Positions 18,471 through 30,561 of a stretch of 64,000 bases of DNA are shown here, piece by piece. Both the position numbers and the translations under genes were made by a program. Numbering within the stretch: the first letter of the stretch is position 1; every line of letters begins with the position of its first letter. Origin of the DNA: Turritopsis dohrnii (taxonomy: Eukaryota > Cnidaria > Hydrozoa > Anthoathecata > Oceaniidae); NCBI GenBank assembly GCA_027922465.2, contig BQMF02000620.1, forward strand, positions 1-64,000. Direction: 5' to 3'. Below the pieces are notes generated by a model. That model saw only the letters and a list, made by a program, of their open reading frames with translations, ran no database searches and had not been told where the DNA came from.

Positions 18471-19873
18471 TCTTCAGTAATGATTCCAATCGTGCCACTA
18501 GCAGGAAGGTTGAAATATTTTCTGGTGCAGTGGCAAAGAGTAACAAACGATCCAGAAATATGGGATCTGATTCAGGGATACAAAATCCCATTTGGAAAAG
18601 AACCGTATCAGGAGGTTCTTCCAAGAGAAATGAAAATAAGTTACACACAAAAACACTCACTGGATACGAAAATTTGTGGAATGTTGGGGAAAGGAGCTAT
18701 TCATGTACTACAGCACCATCAGAAGGGAGAGTTCTTAAGCAATCTCTTTTTGGTTCCCAAGAAGGACGGGGGTCAACGTCCTGTAATAAATTTAAGACAT
18801 TTAAACAAATTTATCCCATACAAACATTTCAAAATGGAAAACTTAGCATCCCTAAGGGAAATTTTGGAACCAGGGGATTACATGGTAAAACTAGATATGA
18901 AAGATGCCTATTTTTCAATTCCTCTTCATCAAACATCCAGGAAATATGTCAAATTTATGTGGTCAGGTTCACCTTACGAGTTTCTTTGCCTCTGCTTCGG
19001 GTTGGGTCCAGCACCACGGATTTTCACAAAGTTGTTGAAAATTCCCATGGCGATCTTGCGTCGTATCAATATTCGCATAATTATTTACTTAGACGATATG
19101 TTGATACTTGGACGCAGTTTACAGGATATTCTTCAATCCAGGGATACAGTAATGTTTTTCTTAACTCATCTGGGATTTGTTCTGAATTTGGAAAAGTCAG
19201 TCTGGACACCAAGCCAAAAAATGGAATTTTTAGGCCTAGTAGTAGGTTCCAAAGAGATGTCCTGACCAAGCAAAAATTACAAAGAATACTATCCTTGTGC
19301 CGGAAAGCACTTCAGGAGAAAGAAATCTCGATTTTAGAGTTGACCCAACTCTTAGGTCATATGACTTCGACATTCCCAGCAGTGCTCCCTGCCCAAATCC
19401 AATGCAGGTACCTTCAGGTTCAACAAATAGAGGCCTTGCAAAACCACAGGTGTTATCATGCGAAAATTGTATTGAACAATCTGTCAAAGTTGGAATTACA
19501 ATGGTGGGTGGAAAATCTAATATTGCACAATGGTCGCTTAATAATTCCTCCCTCATCACAAACTGTAATTCAAACAGATGCATCTCGGAAAGGATAGGGT
19601 GCAAATTATCAGGGACTCAGAACCCGGGGAATGTGGGGGCTAGAGGAGAGGACTTGGCATATCAACGAATTAGAGTTGTTGGCAGTGAAATTTGCTCTAC
19701 TTTCCTTCAACAAAAAGAAAGCACTGAAAGCAATTCATTTTCAAATAGACAATACCACAGCTCTGAAGTACCTCCTAAAAATGGGAGGAACCCACAACCT
19801 AAGGATGTTGAAAATAAGCAAAGAAATTTGGGGCCACTTACTGCAGAATGGGATCACAATTACTGCGGAATAA
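18216..19873 (+). pseudogene. DIRS reverse transcriptase and RNase H
   Basis: RT motifs occur in order: LVPKKDGGQRPVINLRHLN, KLDMKDAYFSIP, FGLGPAPRIFTK and the catalytic IIYLDDML (YLDD at 19086-19097). The frame then shifts at about 19260 into ILELTQLLGHM and VIQTDAS. A TAG at 19595-19597 stands where Trp is likely. The RNase H part follows with TWHINELELLAVKFAL and IDNTTALKYL. A TAA at 19871-19873 ends it before LNVEADFESR, a block normally linking RNase H to the recombinase region. Three disabling changes are visible. Confidence 0.85.
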
Positions 19874-21003
19874 CTGCCCAGCTCCCTGAATGTGGAAGCA
19901 GACTTCGAGTCCCGGAACACAAAAGACTCATCAGAGTGGAAGCTGACACCAGCAGTTTTCAATCTGATTTGCAAAAGGAGAATGTGGCCAATAATAGACC
20001 TATTTGCGTCAAGAGTGTCCCATCAAGTGCCAAAATATGTGGCGTGGAAACCAGACCCCTGGAGTTTCGGAACAGATGCCTTTCAACTAAATTGGGCAAA
20101 ACTAGAAATTCCGTATGCTTTCCCTCCATTTTGTCTCATCAACAAAGTTCTAAACAAGGTAGCAAGGGAAGGTGTAAGGGTTTTATTACTGATAACTGAT
20201 AGCATGGCCTTCTCAAGTGTGGTACCCAAGACTTCTTCAAATGTGCACTGCAAAGCCGCTTTTACTACCACAAAATCCCAAATTACTAGTCAATCCACAG
20301 GGGAGTGTGCATCCTCTAGTAAAGAACAAAACTTTAACTCTTGCATTGTGGATGATTTCCGGGCAAAGCTCCAGAGTACAGGCATTTCAAGCACAGCAGC
20401 CAAGCACATTGTTAACTCTCAAAGGAAGTCATCACTTGGAAATTACAATTCGTCCTGGAACCAGTGGTCTCGCTGGTGTAGTGAACAACAGGTTGATCCT
20501 ATTCGAGCGGGTATAACCATGATTTTGGACTATTTGGGCCATTTATATGATTTGGGTAGAGAATATAGGACTATTAACTGTCACAGGTCAGCAATTTCTG
20601 CTTATCATGAGAAAATAGATAATCAACCCATTGGAGAGCACTCAGATATTTGTAGCTTATTGAAATGCCTAGGTTACGGTTTTATGCATACCCACAGGAC
20701 CAGCAATTATGTGTAGTTTCCACCTTGAGGGTTTATTTAAAACGTTCGGAAGAATGGCGCGACTCTTCTAGTAAGACACAGTTACTATTAAGTTTTCTTA
20801 AACCACATGTTGAAGTGAAATCTTGTACTGTATCTCGATGGTTGAAAAATATATTACAAGAAGCTGGTATTAACACACAGACTTTCAAGGGTCACTCAAC
20901 TCGCTCAGGTTCTTCTTCAAAGGCCGAATGTGCCGGTTTGTCATCGGATGATATCTTAAAGGGCGCGCAGCGCCCGCATTGTAATTCCGATTTTATGAAA
21001 TAA
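19874..21003 (+). pseudogene. DIRS tyrosine recombinase, deleted and truncated
   Basis: After LNVEADFESR the frame moves near 20210 to one encoding WYPRLLQM, then back near 20350 to the recombinase N-terminal core (NSSWNQWSRWCSEQQ, ISAYHEKID). The text jumps near 20670 from LLK to YPQDQQLCVVSTLRVYLKRS. The middle segment that should carry the first catalytic Arg is therefore missing. HSTRSGSSSKA (the His-x-x-Arg box, 20893-20904) is present. The frame then runs into the 70-bp inverted repeat at 20958 and stops at 21001-21003 without the nucleophilic Tyr. It cannot be functional. Confidence 0.85.
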
Positions 21004-21564
21004 AATCGAAATGCAGATTTAATACTGTCCTCCCACCCGAACCCAACTGATAATGTGAAATGTTATTTCTTAGGTAATTCTCGATTTGGACGCCGCTGAC
21101 ACATTTGAACGCCGCTGACACATTTGAACGAAAGATAAGCGCATAGCGCATTCCATCATTTCATGTTTTTTCACTTACCAGACAGTCGTGGTTTGTGCCC
21201 TAGTATATAGTGACCTTTGTATTTAATGTCTAAATAAGGCTTGCAGTAGTGACATTCGTATCCCAAACCAGGACATTTAATCATACTGATTTTGTATATC
21301 GGATGGATGTTTCATCAATTGTACCGTAAATTTAGGATTAACACTTCGTGTATCTTGAATTAGTGTTTGACATAATTAAGACGCGGTGTCGCGAAACTAA
21401 ACAACCGGCAATTCGGAACAGAGAGAACACCTTAAGGTGTGTCAGATGCTGTGTGGCTTGGGCTCCAGTTTCTGTGCGATAGGGTTTGAATTCTCAGTAT
21501 TAAATCTGCATTTCGATTTTATTTCATAAAATCGGAATTACAATGCGGGCGCTGCGCGCCCTTT
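20958..21564. repeat. 70-bp perfect inverted repeat pair
   Basis: Bases 20958-21027 (starting AAAGGGCGCGCAGCGCCCGC) are the exact reverse complement of 21495-21564. The spacer is 467 bp. Each arm contains the inner palindromes GGGCGCGCAGCGCCC and ATTTTATGAAATAAAAT. The left end of the DIRS element (17033-17066) has a weaker version of the second palindrome, followed by TTTAATACTG. Confidence 0.9.
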
Positions 21565-22043
21565 CGTAATTCTTCAATTTCCTCAAAACATAAAGCGAAA
21601 ACGTTTCACGTGCTCTGTGTGCATATTTTACAGATTTGATAATGAAAATTTTAAAGATTGAATTGAGAAGTTATCAACAAAAAATGTCTAAAATAACTTC
21701 TAAAAGTATTTCAGAAGTACAGAAAAGATCATTCTTTTATGAGTTATTATTGAAAGTGCCCTTTTTGTATTGCATTTAGCATAACGTTTTGGGTCTGTCA
21801 TTAACTATTCCGAATAAACAAACAATCCAAAATCCGAACGGACTTTCTGAAAACGGAAAAAATTTACTGAGATCAACGGTACGCTGCATACGCGGATCAA
21901 GAGGTCGAGCACCGCTCCCTCCCTCCAGACAAATATCTTTTTTAAAAAGAAAAGTGCCTCCGGAATTATAATTGTATTTAAATAATGTATATAACTATAT
22001 AAATAATTATATTGTATATAAATTAAAAAAAAAGTAAAAGAGC

Positions 22044-22077
<34 letters not shown>

Positions 22078-22248
22078 CAATGAAGAAGAAGAAAAACGCC
22101 GATTCCAATACTCATCTCGATCTAAGATCGACTGAGTAATAAAAAAAAATTAGCCATGGAGATTTTGCGGCCATTACATTTTATTTGTAGTTAATGTTGA
22201 CGATGTATATCTATTCACTCAGGCATTCATCCATTCAATCAGGCATTG
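21565..22248. other. intergenic with poly(A) tract
   Basis: No gene. A run of 29 A residues lies at 22047-22075, preceded by AT-rich DNA. A fragment resembling MITE ends (CGGATCAAGAGG) lies near 21893. Confidence 0.5.
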
Positions 22249-23813
22249 TTAAGTTTCGTCTGTTAAAAGTACAACACGATCATGACAACCAACATGATTT
22301 TTTACTGGGTTGAAAGTTGAAAGTCGTCGGAGTTGCTCGTTGGAAAGTAAAGATACTTCTCTCGATAAAACTTTCAGCTTGCGATTGAAACACTGATAAA
22401 TAAATACTAGTGCAAGGGTTTGAAGTACAGTCAAGCAGACGATGACGATAGCGAAGCCGTATTCCAGTCGCTTAACATCCTCTAAAGAAAATTAAACGTA
22501 ATATCAAAATTTTGTGGAGATTTTCTAGGTATAACTAAAATGCAACACAAACCATGAAGGCTATAGTAAGTGCTATCATCAGACAAGGGTAGCTTTCACT
22601 GGATAATTGTTATGACGAGCTCTAACAAGAACGGTAGCAGCAAATGGATTTAAAGTTATAAAAAGTGCTTTGAGGCTTGTTTTTTTTTTAGATATCTCAG
22701 TGCAAGGGTGTTTTAATACGGTAATTTAATACTGCTGCCGTGATAATGAACAGTCTTGAATAAATAAAATGGGTGAAAGCGAGGCGATACTTGATAACAA
22801 GCTGAAAACAGAAATTTGTAAAAGTAAAACCAGCAATAACTTATAACTTGTCATAATACATTTGGATTTCACAGGATGATGTGCTTAGACACGAAAAGCT
22901 TTTATTTTTATTTTAATAAATACAATTTTTAAAAATACGTCTTTTATTTATCCATATAACCAGCAAGTCAAGCACGCTTACTTCTTGTAATGTACTCCAT
23001 GTTTGATGTATCCTTTGGTGTTTCTATGGAAACGACATAAAAATTAAACAAATATTTTGGCAGAAGATTTTATGAATGCTTATATGACTGTCAAAGTTAC
23101 CATAGGTTTGAGATGTGCAGCCGAACGCTTGAAATTGGATACATTTATAGTGGCCGTAGCTAACTCCAGGTTGAAGCAGAATTTTGATGTATCTTGCTTG
23201 TATAGGAGATTGAAACTTTACTGTTTGATTGCCATGAAAAAATGATGAATTCTGGAAACAAAAGAAACAGCTTGCTGTTAATATTTGGAGCAGTGAGAAA
23301 CAGTGCTCTAAGAATGACAGATGGTCATATTTCAGCATATTTTAACTGTCCTACTTACGTCGCGTTTAATCGTCACTTTTCGCCACTGTTTGTCATCTCT
23401 GCTATGCTGCATGATGATCCGCTCCACATCATAACGATTTAGAGTAGTTTTTACATCTCCGATGAAAATTTTGTTGATCACATAAATCTTTTTTAAATCC
23501 ACCAAAGCATACTCTCCTTCATTTGCCAGCGAATCAGAAATGGACAGACACCAGAAGCTCTTTCGAAGATATCTCGGTCGACAGACTAAATGGTAAGAAA
23601 ACCAAATAAGATCGTCATTTGTTTTGCATTAAAAATGTTTTTAGAGTAGTTGCCTTTTGTTTTTGCTTGATTGACAATGACAATGGCCGATAACAACCAA
23701 ATCAATAAGCTTTATTTGTTGTGGATGATTTTAGAAGAACGACTTTTACCTGTAGCAATTGACGTCACTGCAAACATCACTAACAAAGTCGATATTTCAA
23801 GCCAAGATGTCAT
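22249..23813 (-). CDS. discoidin-domain single-pass membrane protein
   Basis: Five coding exons on the minus strand: 23750-23813, 23359-23585, 23101-23251, 22982-23023, 22249-22481. All are GT...AG with matching phases and give 238 aa. Exon 1 encodes a signal peptide (MTSWLEISTLLVMFAVTSIA). Residues 22 to about 150 form an F5/8 type C (discoidin) domain: ALVDLKKIYVINKIFIGD, then QARYIKILLQPG and a closing Cys in FQAFGC. A short linker leads to one membrane helix (about residues 170-191, FAIVIVCLTVLQTLALVFIY) and a cytoplasmic tail of about 48 residues with no kinase. It is probably a cell-surface carbohydrate- or lipid-binding adhesion protein, extracellular N-terminus. It is much shorter than discoidin receptor kinases and I recognise no named orthologue. 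Confidence 0.85.
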
Positions 23814-24104
23814 TTTAAATGATTAACTTATCAGAATTCTTATTCAAAGTTTTAGCTAGTAATATTTGTTCATTTGTAAGTGAAGTGGACAGTTCCTGTA
23901 AAAAAATCAGAAGAAGGTAAACTCTTCAAGCTTGTCACTAGAACTAAGATGGAGAGATTAGTGCAAACCAGACCATTAATCAAATGAGATTATAATAGAG
24001 TGTGAGCAGGATTTCCTTACAATTAGAAATATTTCTGAGCCTAGGTGGTGTCTACCCACTTTCTTCAAATCTATAAAAATATAAGCCAAAACTCAAAATT
24101 AATT
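23814..24104. other. upstream region of the discoidin gene
   Basis: AT-rich sequence upstream of the ATG at 23813. It presumably contains the promoter; no motif was assigned. Confidence 0.3.
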
Positions 24105-24215
24105 TAATAAGCCGCCCGCCTCTAATAAGCGCCCCATTTAATAAGCGTCCCCTAAATTTCAAAAAAAATTTAATAAGCGCCCGGGCGGTAAATAGAGGAA
24201 ATACGGTATTCACAA
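24105..24215. repeat. MITE-like unit with TAATAAGCGCCC words
   Basis: Repeated TAATAAGCGCCCC/TAATAAGCCGCCC words and the end AGAGGAAATACGGTAT. It is related, in opposite orientation, to the units at 60466-60640 and 60985-61035 (ATACCGTAAATCC, TAATAAACGCC). No coding capacity. Confidence 0.6.
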
Positions 24216-25621
24216 AAGTAAACTTATCAACTTTGGTCTTGCAAATAACTTTAAGATACAGAACGAATCACAAAACATACAGAGAGTCTCAGTAATGATA
24301 AGGAGTTCTGTAATAACTGTTTCTGGGTACATATGTACATCCACTGAAGTATTTGATATGTTACTTTATTCATCAATAGTGTCATCTTTCTATACACAGA
24401 TTTTTGATTCTTCCTCTTTCAAAGTGTGTGTCCATTAAAAAATAAGCCAACATCATATCTTGTTTTTCGTTAAAATTATTTTCTTCTTCATTTGAAAGAA
24501 ATTCATGCTCACTTTTGCGCTCAATGTAACGTGAGCATTAAACCTGCTTAAGGCCTGGCTACACTTCACTGTCAATTGAAAAATCTATTTCGATTTTCTT
24601 TTTTCTTTTTATGAATTTGCCTCAACAACCGCAAATGACAAGTTTCTACATATCTTTTCCCAGATGAAGGTTCTTCACGCTTTCATCATAGATCAATCTA
24701 GCGGCCATAGTCTTTACAGGTCGTGTTTTGATAGCGTGTACGGGTTTTCGGCAAGTTAGTCATAGGTCACGAAATAAACTTGATGAATACATGCAGAAAA
24801 TATGTGAAAGTTGGTTATAAACCATTGTTCTGTTTCGTTGTTGAAAGTTGATGGTGACAATGATCATCGTGGGTGTAGTTACTTCTTGATTATTCCTGCA
24901 TAAATTAATTTAAATCAAGAGCAAAAATGCGACTATATATTTTCCCAAAGTTGCAAAATTTTTGTGTACATTCAATATCTTTTCGAAGAACAAATATTTT
25001 GGCAAACATTTTATATTAATGGATAGAGCATGAAAAGCTCTTTCTTGTGATATAAAATTCACAATATTTTATCAGACATGTAATGAACAAGAGGTCTTTG
25101 GGCTTTAAGGTCAGCGCAAAAGAAAACTAAGAAATTGAAGAAATGGCGATATTCCTTAGATTATTATGAAATCTAAGAAAATATATAAAACTAAAAATAT
25201 TATGAAAGCTTATCATTCAAGGATTAAAGACGCGTTTTCCGGCTTAAAATTATAAAGTTTGAGTTACTCTCGATTATTCAAATACTCATAGCGATTTACT
25301 TATTAAAAAACAGACTTATCGAGGAGAAGAAAATAAACTTCGAGCAAAAAGATCGAAAATTTTCATTGGTTATTTTTTCAAAGTCTTGTTTTTAAAGATG
25401 TTATAAAAATCCATTTGCTTTCTGACAAACACAGAAAAACATTTCCTAGGCAATAAGATTTTTCATTACTTTCACTTTCATTACTGGTATGACTTCAAGT
25501 GCACGCTCTACAAATTTTGTGTCTACATATTTATACACCATAGCTGGAAAAACCTTTTTTGATATTGTAAAAGAAGGAGTCATTTCAACATTTGCCTTGC
25601 ATAAGGCAAGCGTACTTGATA
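24216..25621. other. intergenic, no gene seen
   Basis: AT-rich DNA with no supported exon or RNA gene. Confidence 0.5.
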
Positions 25622-25795
25622 AAACATGAACCGACCAGAGCCGACCAGAACCCAGCAGGAACCCACCAGAACCCAGCAGGAACACACCAAGAACCGACCA
25701 GAACCCAGTAGAAATCCATCAATACAGACCCTGCAAACGGGACCCAGGACCCTAAAAATCAAAGGCGAGACCCAGAACCCAGGACTCAAACAATT
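25622..25795. repeat. minisatellite of AACCCAGCAGGAACCCACCAG units
   Basis: Tandem, imperfect 10- to 20-bp units of the type GACCAGAACCCAGCAGGAAC, ending in GACCCAGAACCCAGGACTC. Open frames across it on the minus strand are a product of the repeat. Confidence 0.8.
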
Positions 25796-25933
25796 CTCTT
25801 GAAAAGATATATATTAACACACAGCTTTTTATTTTAATGAGAAAATGAATTGACACTTTTTGTTAAAAGAAGTATTGATTAACATTTACATTATCACACA
25901 TGGCTCAGAGATAGTAAATTGCCGATTCTAAGA

Positions 25934-25968
25934 CAACACACACAGCACACACACACGCACACACAAAA
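25934..25968. repeat. CA microsatellite
   Basis: Short imperfect run of CA dinucleotides. Confidence 0.85.
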
Positions 25969-26089
25969 TGTCTTAGAAACTAATGACGCCATCACTATCC
26001 TAGAAACTAATGACGTCATCAATCCCCACCCTTCTGCGCATGCGTCGAAAACTGCTGACGGCAGCACTATCATGCTCAACATACATATT

Positions 26090-26214
26090 GAATGAGTCAG
26101 GGGATTTCCCTGATTCAGTTCTGTCCACTTGTAAAAACCTGAAAGTCCCTAAAATAGAAAGTGAGTCAGGAAATCCCCTGTCTCAGTTCTGTCCACTCGT
26201 AAAAAATTTCCAAG
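26090..26214. repeat. two-copy tandem duplication before the polymerase relic
   Basis: Two copies of about 70 bp containing GAGTCAGG...CAGTTCTGTCCACTNGTAAAAA, about 15% different. They lie just upstream of the ATG at 26239. They could be part of the end region of the Maverick-like element. Confidence 0.65.
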
Positions 26215-26238
26215 TTGAAAAATTATATATAATAAAGG

Positions 26239-26700
26239 ATGTCGAATAACCAAACGATTCGAGAATTGAGAGCTCTTGCAAAAGAGCGTGGCTTTAAAGG
26301 GTACTATAAGCATAATAAGGCTGAGCTCATTGATTTATTACAAACAAATCGAAAATTTGGGGGAATTGTCTCAAATGCATCAAAAACAATTCGAGAATAG
26401 GGAACCCAAGCAAAAGAGCGTGGCTTTAAAGGGTACTATAAGCTTAGGAAAGCTGAGCTTATCAATTTATTAGATGCTTATGTAAGACCACCTAGGGGAG
26501 CTGGAGTAACGAAACCTCTTAGACAAGTCACTATACTCCCAAAACCTGAAGACATAGATATTTTGGAGCATCAAGAGATGATGAAGAACCGGTCAGTAGT
26601 AAAGTCTAAGCTCAACGAATGGTATGACTGGCTTTAAGTTATGTACCAAAGTCAATCAAAGAGCCTGTAAAGAACACTTTCTCTAAAGCAAAAAGTGGTA
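26239..26700 (+). pseudogene. SAP-like N-terminal region of a Maverick-type polymerase protein
   Basis: The ATG at 26239 opens a frame with IRELRALAKERGFKGYYKHN and a closing ELIDLL, a SAP-like helix-extended loop-helix. After a TAG at 26398-26400 the same frame encodes a second, near-identical copy (AKERGFKGYYKLRKAELINLL). A TAA at 26635-26637 ends it, and the adjacent frame carries on towards the polymerase frame at 26709. Such SAP-like motifs precede the polymerase in cnidarian Maverick-type genes as I recall them. SAP domains usually bind DNA. Confidence 0.6.
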
Positions 26701-26708
26701 TTTTAAAG

Positions 26709-29700
26709 TTGTACAAAAATACGAAGGAAAAACTTGGGTTAAGAGGTATGGTTGAAGAACAGGCGATGGAAGACACTAACAACATAAGTATGAGTGATGA
26801 TTTTATACCTATGAAGCATAAGCATGCACTACATAAAACTTTCCGAAGCTTTCGTATAGCTGGTATAGCAAAAGCTGATGTTGATGAATACTTCACACTA
26901 GTGAGAGCAAATGTGGAGAAATTGATGGAAGAGCAGGTTGAGGACATGGGGTCTGCTAAAGTACAACTTTCTCTATGGATCATGTGGAAGAAGCGAGAGA
27001 AGCCTTTAATTCAATTTGAAGATGATGATCTAGAAGGAGAAGATGTTACAAAAGGAGATGATACAAAAGGAGATAAATATGGATATATAAGGATAGATAA
27101 ATTTTTTAACAGCTTGATGACGAGAGTGTTCGAAGATAGTGACATGAAGGAGATATTAGATGAGATGTTTGCATATATCAAAACCCAAGTAGAGCATCCT
27201 GCATTACCACAAAGCGGCTTCACCATCGATCACATCATGCACCTGGACGTAGACTTTTACAAGCTGCAGCTGATGAGAGGATCTTCATACATCGAACTAC
27301 CATCCTGGATAGCGTCGAAAAAGGCAATCATCAACCCTAAAAACGATGATGAAGAATGTTTCAAGTGGGCTGTAATAGCAGCACTGCATCATGAAGAGAT
27401 CACTAGTCATTCGGAACGGATATCTAACCTAAAAAAGTATGAAAATAAGTACAACTGGAATGGTTTAGAATTTCCTGTAGCTATAGACAAGATAGGAAAG
27501 TTCGAGAAGAATAATCCTAACATTGGGGTGAACGTACTATACATCGAAAAAATGTCTACAAAGAAGAGGATCAACACCACGCGAGAATCTAGTCGTAACA
27601 TAAGCGCAAAGAAGCAAGTCAATCTGTTGATGGTATATGATGGAGAGAAGAATCACTATACAGCCATCAAGAATTTATTAAGGTTGTTAGCTCAAGAAAA
27701 CAAATCATCAACATGCACAACACTTTTGCGTCAACTGTTTAAATGGTTTTCAGAATGTAGAGTCACGAGACAAGCACTATGTCTACTGCTCTGGCAATGA
27801 ACAAGTTAGAGTGGAGATGCCTGGAGAGAAGGAAAAATGGTTGTATTATAACAATGGAGAGATGCAGTTCAGAGTACCTTTTGCTATCTATGCGGATTTC
27901 GAGAGTCTTTTAGTACCTATGAAGGAAGATGGGAGAGAGAAGAACACAAAAACACTATCGAAGCAAATACCTTTAGGATGGTGTACGTACAGCAAGTTTG
28001 CGTTTGGAGATGTGCCCGATCCTCTAAAAGTATACAGAGGTGAAGATTGTGTAAAGAAGTGTGTGGAATATCTGGAAGATGAAGTTAAGCAGTTGTATGC
28101 GAAATTTCCAGAGCAGTCGATGATAGAACTGACTGATGTTTAGAAGCGTGGTCATCGGGTTGCAGAAACTTGTCACATATGTATGCAGCCATTTTCAGAT
28201 CCTCAAAATGGCAAAGTCAGAGACCACTGTCACTATATAGGTTTATATCGAGGTGCTGCACATAACAATTGCAACCTAAGACACAAGATCCCACGTCATA
28301 TCCCTATCATCTTTCACAACGTAAGTGGCTATGATGCACACCTCTTCATTAGAGAACTTGGGGATAAGCACAACACGAAAGATATAGGATGCACCGCGGA
28401 AAACAGGGAAAAGTACACATCCTTCCATGTCAAAATAGCAATTCCACTTGTTGGTGTTTTCAACTCTGACGGTTCACAAGTGTACAAAAAGATCGAGCTG
28501 AGATTCATCGACAGCTGTAGATTCATGGCATCAAGTTTGGATAATTTGTCCTCTAATCTTAGCGATGAGCAGTGCAGAAATCTTCGATAGTTTTACAAGG
28601 AAGATAGCATCTTTCAGTTGATGCGCCGCAAAGGTGTATATCCATACGAGTATATGGATAGTTGGGAAATGTTTGCTGAGACAGAGCTACCTCCAAAAGA
28701 AGCCTTTTACAGCAACCTGAACATGTGTGGTATAAGTGACACAGACTATGAACATGCATAACAGGTGTGGAGAAGAGTGTCTACAGAAGGAGACGTGACA
28801 ACACTTGGAGATTACCACGATGTGTACTTGGCAACGGACGTTCTACTGCTAGCAGATGTGTTTGAAACCTTTCGGGATACATGCTTGAATCACTACCAAT
28901 TGGATCCACTCCATTTCTACACAGCACCGGGTTTGGCGTGGAAAACAGCCTTATAGTATAGCCGAATAGAGTTAGAGCTGCTCACAGACATAGGCATGCT
29001 ATTAATGTTTGAGAGAGGTATACGAGGAGGTATAACACAAGCTGTACATCGCTATGTAAAAGCAAACAACAAGTATATGGATGATCAATATGATCCAAAG
29101 GAGGAATCCTCATATGCAATGTACCCTGACGCAAACAACCTTTACGGTTGGGCTATGGCATCAGACTTGCCAACACATGGATTTAGATGGGTAACAAATG
29201 TTGAGAAATTCACACCTGAAGGTATTTCGAACTTAGTTAAGAAGAATGAGTATGGCTGGAGTATCTGCTGGAGGTGGATATCGAGTATCCAAAGAGTCTA
29301 CATGATGCTCATAATAGTTTACCATTTCTACCTGAGTGAATGACGCTTGCAAAGGTGGAAAAACTCGTACCAAATCTCCACAACAAGCTTGAGTATGTCA
29401 TAAATATAAGAGCGCTACATCAAGCGTTGACTCATGGCTTAGTTCTGAAGAAAGTCCACCGAGTCATCAGGTATCATCAGGTTGCCTGGCTCAAGCCTTA
29501 TATAAACTTAAACACAATACTGAGAAAAGAATCAAAGAACGACTTCGAAAAAGACTTTTTCAAGCTCATGAACAATAGCGTGTTTGGTAAGACGATGGAG
29601 AAAATACGGAACCATCGCAGTTATGAAGTTAGTTACGAAAGAAAAGAATTATAAGGAGTACGTCATGAAGCCTAACTTTAAAAGTGGGGTTCGCTTTAGC

Positions 29701-30271
29701 GCAAACTTGATGGGTGTGGAGATGGGTAAGACAAGTATCAAGATGATGAAGCCTGTATACATAGGTCAGGGTATACTTGATGTGAGTAAGATGTTAATGT
29801 ATGAATTCCACTATGACTACATGCAGCCGAAATATGGTAGTAAGCTGCAACTCTGCTATATGGACACTGACAGCTTCGTGTACCACATCAAGACGGAGGA
29901 TTTCTATCGAGATATAGCTGAAAATGTAGAAAAGAGATTTGACACGAGTAATTATTCACATTAAAGAATGAGAAGGCTATTGGTCTGATGAACGACGAAC
30001 TTGGTGGTAAGATCATGACGGAGTTTGTGGCTTTACGAGCTAAACTCTATGCATACAAGACGCTAGAGAAGGAAGACAAGCGATGCAAAGGCATGAAAAA
30101 GTGTGTGGTTAAAAAATCAATTACATTCGAAGATTATAAGAGGTGTCTAGAAGATGGAGGAAATCTGTATAGAGAAATGGTAGTGCTTCAAAATAAGAAG
30201 CATCAAATGTATACACAAAAATTGAACAAGATTGCTTTGAACAGAGACGATGATAAACGCATCATACAGAC
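26709..30271 (+). pseudogene. protein-primed B-family DNA polymerase of a Maverick/adintovirus-like element
   Basis: Decayed gene on the plus strand. Segments in order: a conserved N-terminal region (CFKWAVIAALHHEEI); a frame change near 27720 before a Cys/His cluster and the exonuclease start (FAIYADFES); a CxxC...HCH zinc-binding region (28160-28290); polymerase box PDANNLYGWAMAS (about 29127-29165); the catalytic YMDTDS (29857-29874); and a C-terminal ALNRDDDKRIIQT. In-frame stops: 28141-28143, 28588-28590, 28759-28761, 28954-28956, 29338-29340. Further frame changes lie near 29260, 29600 and 29960. The reading frame is cut at 30271 by the transposon and resumes at about 35626. Integrase, ATPase, protease and capsid genes of a full Maverick were not found nearby. 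Confidence 0.88.
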
Positions 30272-30301
30272 TATGGTTGTTCAAATGTAGCAATATTCTA
30301 A
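30272..30301 (+). repeat. left terminal inverted repeat
   Basis: 30 bp, starting TATGGTTGTTCAAATG. It matches 35590-35619 inverted at 29 of 30 positions and directly follows target duplication ACAGAC (30266-30271). Confidence 0.92.
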
Positions 30302-30561
30302 TGAAATATGATTTATTATAAAACAAACTATATATTCTTTGTTCTATAATATTTTTAGATATTTTCATTTTTTTATTACAATATTTTTAAAATTTATCGA
30401 ATTGATGAATTGTAAATACATAATATATACAATATTGTGTTATTTATTTTGTCTCTTTCATAATATATGGTCAATAAAATTGAAACGCAGATTATTGTCT
30501 GGTCTGCATTTTAGCTAGTAATGAATAGAAACGATACGAAGTGTTCACGTTCAGCAGAAAA

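Larger units (their letters stand above)
17031..21564 (+). mobile_element. DIRS-like retrotransposon, degenerate
   Basis: Gag-like, RT, RNase H and tyrosine recombinase segments follow each other on the plus strand, as in DIRS elements. The left end has TAATACTGAGAATTCAAACC then AACTGGAGCCC (about 17060-17103). The same words appear inverted at about 21454-21503, so these are inverted terminal repeats. A 70-bp sequence at 20958-21027 is repeated exactly in inverse at 21495-21564, which fits the internal complementary region plus right end of DIRS. Several stops and frame changes make it inactive. Confidence 0.88.

Noticed and set aside
25446..25789. Minus-strand frames rich in Gly, Ser, Val, Cys and Trp
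   Set aside because: They are produced by the minisatellite at 25622-25795.
30541..30561. Earlier GTG start for the integrase
   Set aside because: Eukaryotic start should be ATG; the first ATG is at 30562 and gives a natural N-terminus.
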